This document shows positions 7,935-13,726 of a DNA stretch of 24,475 nucleotides, in pieces. Under the pieces are notes generated by a model, which saw nothing but the letters and a program-made list of their open reading frames with translations, was not told where the DNA came from and did not search any database. Each line of letters starts with the position of its first letter. Within the stretch, counting starts at the first letter, position 1. Position numbers and translations under genes: made by a program. Source of the DNA: JANOQP01 sp044227705 (GTDB taxonomy: Bacteria > Bacteroidota > Bacteroidia > Chitinophagales > Saprospiraceae); assembly GCA_044227705.1 (NCBI GenBank), contig JBGAWE010000047.1, positions 1 through 24,475 of the forward strand, written 5' to 3'.

Positions 7935-8822
7935 TCAGCCATTCTTGTTTTCCTCGATTTTCGAAAGCCCCTCGGCGGGCGGGCGGTGGAAGATTTCGAG
8001 CTTCTCCGTGGTCAGCTTGCCCATCGGGACGACGACGTGCCGCCCGTCGGCCCAGACGGTGAGGCTCGACGAGTCCATCGCCACGACCTCGCCGCGCACG
8101 CCGTCGATGCCGATGAGGTCGCCGCGCTTCACTTTTTGGCGGCTGTAATAACCGGCGAGGAAGTTGGAGATGAGGTCGCGCGAGGCCAGCCCGTAGCCGA
8201 AGGCGAACGCCGCCGCGCCCGCACCGAGCAGTACCGTCAGGTTCGACGACATGAAGGCCGTGTCGATCTTCGCCTGCGCCAGCGCGCTGACGGCGACGGT
8301 GATGAACAGGAAAAAGAAGACCACTTGCCCGATCATCCCCGCCGCCGCGATGCCGAGCGAGCGGCAGGTCGTCACGACGATTTTCTTCATGAAGTCGGCC
8401 AGCACCAGCCCGAGTGCCAGCACGATGATGGCAGAGAAGATGTTCGGGATGTAGTTGATGAGGTCGCTCATCAACTGCGAGACGGCGGGCATCCCCAGCA
8501 GATCGGTCGCCGCGATGGTGAAGACGAGCATCAAGACGTAGCCGACGAGCTTTGAGAGGAGGAAGGACGGCTTGAGGTCCATCTTCGACTTCTGGACGAA
8601 CTCCACGTCGTTGAGCCGCGCCGCCAGCCGGTCGATGCCGACGCGCTCGATGGCCATGCGGATGAATTTGCCCACCGCCTTGCTCAAGTAGTAGCCGATG
8701 GTGAAGACCAGCAGCGCCGCCAGCAGGTTCGGGATGACCCCGAGGAACTTCTGCAGCAGCGAGTTGATGAGGGCGGGCAGGTCTACGAGCGAGAGGAAGC
8801 AGTTCCTAAAGTTTCCGGTCAT
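7935..8822 (-). CDS. Mechanosensitive ion channel (MscS-superfamily) protein
   Basis: A 295-aa inner-membrane protein with about five predicted membrane helices: residues ~27-47, 90-109, 127-145, 162-182 and a glycine/alanine-rich pore-like helix at ~196-224 (LTVLLGAGAAAFAFGYGLAS). This is followed by a small beta domain (KRGDLIGIDGVRGEVVAMDSS, ~232-252) matching the MS_channel fold, in which 'v..Gd.i.i.g..G.V.....s..v' is conserved. The early helices resemble the 'TM_helix' repeats of small conductance-channel relatives (COG0668). It probably relieves turgor on hypo-osmotic shock, though many relatives are uncharacterised. The long C-terminal alpha/beta domain of E. coli MscS is almost absent. 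It is the third gene of a minus-strand cluster with an ECF sigma factor and an unknown small protein, 57 nt after the latter. Confidence 0.87.
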   Translation of the reverse strand: MTGNFRNCFLSLVDLPALINSLLQKFLGVIPNLLAALLVFTIGYYLSKAVGKFIRMAIERVGIDRLAARLNDVEFVQKSKMDLKPSFLLSKLVGYVLMLVFTIAATDLLGMPAVSQLMSDLINYIPNIFSAIIVLALGLVLADFMKKIVVTTCRSLGIAAAGMIGQVVFFFLFITVAVSALAQAKIDTAFMSSNLTVLLGAGAAAFAFGYGLASRDLISNFLAGYYSRQKVKRGDLIGIDGVRGEVVAMDSSSLTVWADGRHVVVPMGKLTTEKLEIFHRPPAEGLSKIEENKNG

Positions 8823-8879
8823 TTTGATTGTCTCTTCTTGGTTCTCAAACAGCGGGTCGGTCGGTGCGGGAGGGGCGCG

Positions 8880-9161
8880 TCATCCGCGCCCGCCGGGGAT
8901 GTTCCCCGAGTCGAGCAGGTCGCCGGGCGGTCCGGACTGGCGGGGCTTGACCACGTCGTCGGTCACGCCCATCATCTTGAAAAAGGTGTTGACCGTCTGC
9001 GGCACGAACAGCTCGGCCACGTCGGCGAAGAGCCGGAACATGCCGCGCTGGCCCTCGAGCCGCTCGTGGATTTCGTGGAGCGCCGAAGGGTCGCTGCCCC
9101 GCAGGAAGCTGTCTTCGAGTTCATTAAAGTTGGACATAGCCATCGGTTTTGCGAGGGACAT
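8880..9161 (-). CDS. Small protein of unknown function following the sigma factor
   Basis: A 93-aa soluble protein that I do not recognise. It contains an amphipathic helical stretch (HEIHERLEGQRGMFRLFADV, then VPQTVNTFFKMMG) and a Gly/Pro-rich tail (PPGDLLDSGNIPGGRG). There are no transmembrane helices, cysteine motifs or zinc-binding motifs, so it is not an obvious anti-sigma factor. Three in-frame ATGs compete for the start, at 9161, 9143 and 9137. I prefer 9161 because it begins 14 nt after the sigma-factor stop, but MSNFNELEDSFLRG from 9137 would be a natural N-terminus too. Its position directly behind an ECF sigma gene suggests translation from the same transcript, and a regulatory role is possible but unproven. 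Confidence 0.6.
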   Translation of the reverse strand: MSLAKPMAMSNFNELEDSFLRGSDPSALHEIHERLEGQRGMFRLFADVAELFVPQTVNTFFKMMGVTDDVVKPRQSGPPGDLLDSGNIPGGRG

Positions 9162-9175
9162 GGCCCTCAGTCCCC

Positions 9176-9796
9176 CTAATTCTTGTCCCGCGCCAGCCAA
9201 GCGTCGGCCGCGTCGGGGTTGTTTCTGAACATCGCTTCGTACACCGAGTTGGCCTTCGCTTTTGCCCGCATGATCTGCATCTTGATGGCGCTCTCCGTCT
9301 TGTCGAGGGCGGCGGCCATGTCGCGGATGGAGAGGTCGTCCTGATATTTCATCAACAGGATGGCGCGGTCGCCGGGCGGGAGTTTTTCGAGAACGGCCTG
9401 CAGGTGCGTCGTCTTCATCTCAAGGAGCTTGGCGTCGGGGATTTCCGCGTCCTTTCCGTCACCGACGCGGCCCATGTCCTCGGTGAAGATAAGGGCGTCC
9501 TTTTTCCGCTTGCGGATGAGGTCGATGCAGAAGTTGTAGGTGATGCTGTACAGCCACGTCGAGAAGCTGCTCTGTTCGCTGAACTTGGACAAGTTGAGGA
9601 GCACCTTGATAAAGATTTCCTGCACCGCGTCGCGGGCCATCGGCTCGTCGCGCAAGATGGAGATGCACTTGCCGAACACTTTCGAGGCATACCTCCAATA
9701 AAGCTGGCTGAACCAGGCCTGGTCCTGCGATTCGAGGTAGCGGCGGATGATGTCCGAGTCCGTCAGTTGCTTGTTGTCCGATGTCGTGCTTGCCAA
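9176..9796 (-). CDS. ECF-type RNA polymerase sigma-70 factor
   Basis: A 206-aa sigma factor with two helical domains. Region 2 covers ~21-95: FSQLYWRYASKVFGKCISIL, the DAVQEIFIKVL core-binding segment and the SSFSTWLYSITYNFCID -10-recognition segment, then basic RKRKKD. Region 4 covers ~130-185: LPPGDRAILLMKYQDDLSIR, then the helix-turn-helix MAAALDKTESAIKMQIMRAK. Such factors redirect RNA polymerase to stress or envelope regulons. The frame is open upstream to 9904, but I chose TTG at 9796 (MASTTSDNKQLTDSD). A promoter-like TTG-N18-TAGTTTTG lies inside the longer frame at 9866-9838, and the chosen length fits ECF factors. No anti-sigma gene with a membrane helix is visible nearby. Confidence 0.9.
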   Translation of the reverse strand: MASTTSDNKQLTDSDIIRRYLESQDQAWFSQLYWRYASKVFGKCISILRDEPMARDAVQEIFIKVLLNLSKFSEQSSFSTWLYSITYNFCIDLIRKRKKDALIFTEDMGRVGDGKDAEIPDAKLLEMKTTHLQAVLEKLPPGDRAILLMKYQDDLSIRDMAAALDKTESAIKMQIMRAKAKANSVYEAMFRNNPDAADAWLARDKN

Positions 9797-9837
9797 TTCG
9801 TGTCGGGCTGGTGAGGGTCTTCCAAACCCATTGGCCG

Positions 9838-9866
9838 CAAAACTAACATGGCCCGCTGAAAGCCAA
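9838..9866 (-). promoter_or_regulatory. Bacteroidota-type promoter for the sigma-factor cluster
   Basis: On the minus strand TTG (9866-9864), 18 nt spacer, then TAGTTTTG (9845-9838), an exact fit to the Bacteroidota -7 consensus TAnnTTTG. Transcription would begin near 9831, leaving a ~35-nt leader before the TTG start codon at 9796. The spacing is the same as in the second site at 13262-13290. Confidence 0.5.
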
Positions 9867-10031
9867 AGCCCACCCGGCATAGCGGCAAGCAGGCCGCCGT
9901 TCAAGTGTCGTGTCCATCCCCAGTCTTGTCCCTGTTCGCCCCTGTTGACTGGCTTGGCTGTGGGGGGTCACAAAATTTTTGAAAAAAAAACCGTGATTCC
10001 ACTAACCTGAATTTCCGGTTGACCACCCGTC

Positions 10032-10039
10032 TATTTTCG
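10032..10039 (+). promoter_or_regulatory. Possible promoter -7 element (TATTTTCG) before the glycosylase gene
   Basis: TATTTTCG fits TAnnTTTG with one C substitution. It precedes the palindromic repeat, so a transcript from here would carry that hairpin in its ~80-nt leader. No TTG is present at the expected -33 spacing. Confidence 0.25.
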
Positions 10040-10047
10040 CGCCGTTG

Positions 10048-10118
10048 TGTCCCAAAGCTCCAGCTTTGGGCTTTGTTTTTCTCAATAAAAACCCTCCCAA
10101 AGCTGGAGCTTCGGGACA
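10048..10118. repeat. Nested palindromic inverted repeat (REP/MITE-like)
   Basis: The left arm TGTCCCAAAGCTCCAGCTTTGGG (10048-10070) and right arm CCCAAAGCTGGAGCTTCGGGACA (10096-10118) are reverse complements at 22 of 23 positions. Each arm is itself a near-palindrome (CCCAAAGCT-CC-AGCTTTGGG on the left). It can therefore fold either as two small hairpins or one long one enclosing a T/A-rich loop (CTTTGTTTTTCTCAATAAAAACCCT). The right arm ends 6 nt before the glycosylase ATG. Confidence 0.85.
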
Positions 10119-10124
10119 AAAAGC

Positions 10125-10728
10125 ATGGACTACCGCCCCGCGCTCGCCCATCTTTCGACCATCGAAGAGATGCGCCCCCTTGCCCAGAAAATCGAACTGC
10201 CGCCCTTTCAGGCTGGGCGCAGTGTCTACGTCCAACTGCTCGAGCATCGTCAGCCAGCAGCTCTCGACGAAGGTGGCCGACGTGATTTTCGACCGCTTCA
10301 TCAACCTCTTCCCCGACGGGCATCCCGACCCGAAGGCCCTGCTCGGCCTCGACGACCAGGTGCTGCGATCGGTCGGGCTTTCCTTCCAAAAGGCGGGTTA
10401 TTTGAAAAACGTCGCCCAGTTCTCGCTCGAAAACGACCTCGTCGGCCACGACTGGTCGGCCATGACCGACGAGGAGATCATCCAGTTTCTGACCAGGATA
10501 AAAGGAGTCGGCCGCTGGACGGTGGAGATGATACTCATGTTCACCATCGGCCGCCCGGACGTGCTGCCCGTCGACGACCTCGGCATCCAGCAGGGCTTTC
10601 AAAAACTCTACGGCCTTTCGGAAACCGGCAGGGACTTGAAGAAAAGGATGGTCGAACTGGCCGAACCCTGGCGGCCGCACCGGACGGTCGGCTGCCGGCT
10701 TTTGTGGCGGTGGAAGGACGCGGTCTGA
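10125..10728 (+). pseudogene. AlkA-type DNA-3-methyladenine glycosylase, frameshifted
   Basis: A base-excision repair glycosylase of the HhH-GPD superfamily, split by one frame change. Frame A runs from the ATG at 10125 to about codon 40 (MDYRPALAHLSTIEEM ... SVYVQLLE). The rest is in another frame from ~10243: SIVSQQLSTKVADVIFDRF, the helix-hairpin-helix IKGVGRWTVEMIL (~10495-10533) and VLPVDDLGIQQGF. In the last motif the second Asp (10576-10578) aligns with the catalytic Asp of AlkA. The two parts join naturally as 'QLLE-SIVSQQLS', so the sequence looks 2 nt short or 1 nt long at 10240-10246. Joined length, about 200 aa, fits short AlkA relatives. It could be a true pseudogene, a sequencing error or, less likely, recoding. 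The palindromic repeat immediately upstream could occlude the start. Confidence 0.85.
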
Positions 10729-10740
10729 ATGAAAAAGACA

Positions 10741-10770
10741 GAGGCGCAGAGCCTTTCGACTCCGCGCCTC
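10741..10770. terminator. Hairpin between convergent glycosylase and FG-GAP genes
   Basis: GAGGCGCAGAG (10741-10751) pairs with CTCCGCGCCTC (10760-10770) at 10 of 11 positions around the loop CCTTTCGA. It lies between stops at 10728 and 10793. There is no T-run, so it may be a repetitive palindrome rather than a factor-independent terminator. Confidence 0.45.
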
Positions 10771-10792
10771 CGTGGTAGAAGAATGAAGGTCT

Positions 10793-13057
10793 TTACTGCG
10801 CCGGCGGCGCCGGGCACATCGGCACGCCCCCTTTCTTGAACACCATCTTCTGGAGCGGCAACTTCTCGAAGCCGTCCTTCCCCTCCGTGATCTTGATGAG
10901 CTGGTCGGCGGCGACGTTTTTGAGGATCTGCACCGTCCGGCTGGCGGGCCATTTCACTGTGATTTCGTCAATGACGGCAGCCTTTCCGATGCCGATTTCG
11001 CGCCGCAGCGGCGAGGAGCCGAAGCTGCCGCCAGAGTTCACCTCGCGGTAGACCATGCGCTGCTTGCCGTTTTCAGTGAATTTCACCGTGATGTTCGCCC
11101 CGATGGCGGCGCGGTTGGAGGTCGCCCCTTCCAGCTTCATGTAAATAAAATGGTTGCCGTCGGCCTGCCCGGGGTTGACGAAGAGCGAGTTCGGGTAGTG
11201 GTCGCCGAGGAAGGCCCCGCCGAGGTCGTTGTGGATGTCCTGGTCGCCGTCGTTGTCGAGGTCGGCAAAGCTCACGCCGTGGCCTTTTTGGAGGTTGCCG
11301 GTGCGCGAGGAGTTGGTCACCTCTTCGAACTTCTGGCCGCCCATGTTGTGGAAAAGGCGGTTCGGCACGAGCGACATGTAGCTCGGGTTGCCGGTCGCGA
11401 GGTAGAAGTCGAGCCAGCCGTCGTTGTCGATGTCGCCGAAGTTCGCGCCCATGGCGAAGGTGGGCTTGTTGAGCCCGAGCCGCAGGCTGACGTTGGAGAA
11501 GGTGCCGTTGTGGTTGTTGTGGAAGATGTATGGCTTCCCCGCCCAGTCATTCGAGGGGTGCAGCGCCTCGCGGGCCTCGTAAAAGGAGAGTGGACGGTTG
11601 AAGTCGTAGTTGCAGCTGAAGATGTCGAGGAAGCCGTCGTTGTCGTAGTCGAAGAACCAGCAGGGGAAGGCATGCCCCTTCTCGCGGTCCAGCCCGGCGA
11701 GCTGGCTGACGTACTCGAACTGGGGCTTCGGCCCCGGGATGGCACGGTTGCGGAGGAGGATTTTCTGGCCGGAGAGGGCGGAGATGAAGATGTCGGGCCA
11801 GCCGTCGTTGTCGACGTCGCCCGAGGCGACGCCCTTTGCGAAGACCGTGATTTCGAGCGTCTGCGGGCTGGCGATGTTGGTGAAGGTGCCGTTTTGGTTG
11901 TTGATGTACAGCTCACAGGGGTAAATGCCCCGGGCGCTGGAGGTCTCGTTTCCGATGAAGACGTCGAGCCAGCCGTCGTTGTTGAAGTCGTTCCACGTCG
12001 CGGCCTGCGTCGGGCGGAGGGAGAGCAGCCCGGCATCCATGGTCACGTCGGTGAAAGTGCCATCGGGGTTTTGGCGGAGGAGCGAGTTGGGCTGCTCGCC
12101 GTAGCCCTCCTGCCCCTGCCACGCGCCGCGCAGCACCCAGATGTCCATGCGGCCGTCGTTGTTGTAGTCGGTCTGCTGGATGTTGAGGCCGCCCATGACC
12201 TTGTCGAGGCCGGTCTGTTTGGAGATGTCGGAAAATGTCCCGTCGCCGTTGTTTCGGAAAAAGTGCATCGGGTCGTCGAGGCCCCACGCGGAGGTGACGA
12301 TGTCGATGTCGCCGTCGTTGTCGAAGTCCTCCGTGATGCTGCCCCCGGCGCGGTCGTCTTCGGACACGCCCACGTCCATCGACATCTCGGCGAACGGCTT
12401 GACGGGGTGCGCGTCCGGCGCGTCGAGGCCCGGGATGAGCCACTTTTTCGGCACGCCGCCGGGGTACTCGCCGAGCGCCATGTGGGCGATGTTGAGCAGC
12501 CAGCGGGCGTCGAGGTTGTCCGGCTCGACGGAGAGGAGCTCCTCGAAGGTCTGGGCAGCCTTCCGCGCCGCGTCCTTGTTCTTGTGGATGCCGCCGCCTT
12601 GCAAGGGCATGACGCAGGCCTCCGCGTTGTGGCCCATGATGCAGTTGTTGCGCTCGGCCAGCCGGAGGTACGCCACGCCGACGAAGGGGAGGAGGCCGTC
12701 GCGCTTCTTTTTGTCGTCGCCCGCCGCCTTCATGAGGTCTTCGTAAATGGCGACGGAGCCCTGTTCGTCGCCCTGTTCGAGCAGGGCCTGGGCCAGTTTG
12801 ATGTTGATTTCGGCGCGGGCCGCCGGGTCGGTCGTGCGGGCGAGGTCGGCGCGGAACTTCTCGATTTTGGCCTCGGCGCAGAAGATGTTCGCCGGGTTCA
12901 GGTTTTTCTTACGAATGCTCTCAAGCAGCTCGCTCATCCGCTGGTTGCCCGAAGGCTGGCCATCCGACTTCTTGGGGCCGTCCGACCGGCAGTTTGACAC
13001 CAACACAAGGCAAAAAATGGCCGCTCCGAGCAGCGACAGGTAGTTTTTGAACGACAT
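10793..13057 (-). CDS. FG-GAP/VCBS repeat lipoprotein with UnbV (CRTAC1-like) domain
   Basis: A 754-aa exported protein. MSFKNYLSLLGAAIFCLVLVSNC is a signal peptide ending in a lipobox-like VSNC, with Cys23 the probable lipid site and Asn at -1 unusual. Residues ~60-200 are helical and TPR-like (INIKLAQALLEQGDEQGSVA; FEELLSVEPDNLDARWLLNI). Residues ~243-610 form a beta-propeller of seven FG-GAP/VCBS blades, each with a calcium-binding D-x-D/N-x-D-G loop: EDFDNDGDIDIV, DYNNDGRMDIWV, DFNNDGWLDVFI, DVDNDGWPDIFI, DYDNDGFLDIFS, DIDNDGWLDFYL, DLDNDGDQDIHN. The C-terminus (~635-725) is an ASPIC/UnbV domain (GNHFIYMKLEG ... REVNSGGSFGSS ... EITVKWPASRTVQIL). It is probably surface or periplasmic, ligand unknown. 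I chose the ATG at 13057 because the upstream in-frame extension is Arg-rich and would bury the signal peptide. Confidence 0.88.
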   Translation of the reverse strand: MSFKNYLSLLGAAIFCLVLVSNCRSDGPKKSDGQPSGNQRMSELLESIRKKNLNPANIFCAEAKIEKFRADLARTTDPAARAEINIKLAQALLEQGDEQGSVAIYEDLMKAAGDDKKKRDGLLPFVGVAYLRLAERNNCIMGHNAEACVMPLQGGGIHKNKDAARKAAQTFEELLSVEPDNLDARWLLNIAHMALGEYPGGVPKKWLIPGLDAPDAHPVKPFAEMSMDVGVSEDDRAGGSITEDFDNDGDIDIVTSAWGLDDPMHFFRNNGDGTFSDISKQTGLDKVMGGLNIQQTDYNNDGRMDIWVLRGAWQGQEGYGEQPNSLLRQNPDGTFTDVTMDAGLLSLRPTQAATWNDFNNDGWLDVFIGNETSSARGIYPCELYINNQNGTFTNIASPQTLEITVFAKGVASGDVDNDGWPDIFISALSGQKILLRNRAIPGPKPQFEYVSQLAGLDREKGHAFPCWFFDYDNDGFLDIFSCNYDFNRPLSFYEAREALHPSNDWAGKPYIFHNNHNGTFSNVSLRLGLNKPTFAMGANFGDIDNDGWLDFYLATGNPSYMSLVPNRLFHNMGGQKFEEVTNSSRTGNLQKGHGVSFADLDNDGDQDIHNDLGGAFLGDHYPNSLFVNPGQADGNHFIYMKLEGATSNRAAIGANITVKFTENGKQRMVYREVNSGGSFGSSPLRREIGIGKAAVIDEITVKWPASRTVQILKNVAADQLIKITEGKDGFEKLPLQKMVFKKGGVPMCPAPPAQ

Positions 13058-13261
13058 TGAACGGTTTGTTTGAATGAAAACCCCCGCCGAGGGGCAGGGG
13101 CCAAATCGTGCCGCGAAGTTCTGTCGAAACCCTAAACCGAGGTCTAAAAAGCACTTAAGCGGGCGGGAAAAAAACCGACCTGCCCGCAGGCGGCGCGGCG
13201 GGGCCGAGTGTCGCCGCCCCGGCAAACCCGGCCTAAAATTTCACATTAAAAAAAGTGCTGT

Positions 13262-13290
13262 TTGAAAACTCGCCCACGCCGCTACCTTCG
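13262..13290 (+). promoter_or_regulatory. Bacteroidota-type promoter before the small membrane protein
   Basis: TTG (13262-13264), 18-nt spacer, TACCTTCG (13283-13290). This is one mismatch (T to C at position 7) from TAnnTTTG and has the same spacing as the sigma-cluster site. Transcription would start near 13297, ~55 nt before the ATG at 13353. Confidence 0.45.
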
Positions 13291-13352
13291 CCACACGAAA
13301 GTTTTAATCCCGGGCCTCACCCCCGATTCTTTTATTCCAAAACTGATTTACC

Positions 13353-13505
13353 ATGAACAAGGGTTCTTCCCAATTCGGCGGCCTCTCCCGCCTCTTCTAT
13401 CTCGGCCTCGTCCTCGTCTTTTCCATCTTCTATTTGATTCGGTTTTTACGCCACGGGGCGACGGTTCCGCAGGTCTTGCGTCTGCGCGAACGGCACGGCG
13501 AGTGA
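13353..13505 (+). CDS. Small single-span membrane protein (50 aa), unknown function
   Basis: ATG at 13353 to TGA at 13503-13505 encodes 50 residues. A polar start (MNKGSSQFGGLSR) leads into one strongly hydrophobic helix (LFYLGLVLVFSIFYLI, ~15-30), then a basic tail (RFLRHGATVPQVLRLRERHGE). The positive tail suggests an N-out/C-in or tail-anchored inner-membrane topology. It is supported by the promoter-like site 60 nt upstream and by the alternation of hydrophobic and charged segments. It lies between two divergent large genes, and I know no family for it. It could be spurious given the high GC, but a shadow frame rarely gives such a clean membrane helix with a flanking arginine cluster. Confidence 0.55.
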   Translation: MNKGSSQFGGLSRLFYLGLVLVFSIFYLIRFLRHGATVPQVLRLRERHGE

Positions 13506-13726
13506 GCCTTGTTCGACATGGCCGGTTCACGGTTCGCGAGCTTGGGCGCTAATCCACTTTAGCCTTGGCTTCGACGGGTCGGCCATCCTAACCAATTGAT
13601 TTCCAATCCATTCAGCGGTACTGAAAGAACTCTCGGGCAGCCCCGGGCCTAATCTTCCTTTTAATCCCTATCGACGAATGCCGCCGAGCAATCGGGGCAA
13701 TTCCTTATCCAAAACTTGCACATCCC

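Noticed and set aside
9797..9904. N-terminal extension of the sigma factor from TTG at 9904
   Set aside because: It would contain a consensus promoter and adds a Gly/Pro-rich segment not typical of ECF factors.
10045..10242. Extension of the downstream glycosylase frame back into the palindromic repeat
   Set aside because: The translated repeat and following residues do not resemble the family; the true N-terminus is in the other frame from 10125.
11150..12997. Plus-strand open frame (615 codons) opposite the FG-GAP protein
   Set aside because: A Val/Glu-rich repetitive mirror of the Asp-rich calcium loops on the other strand.
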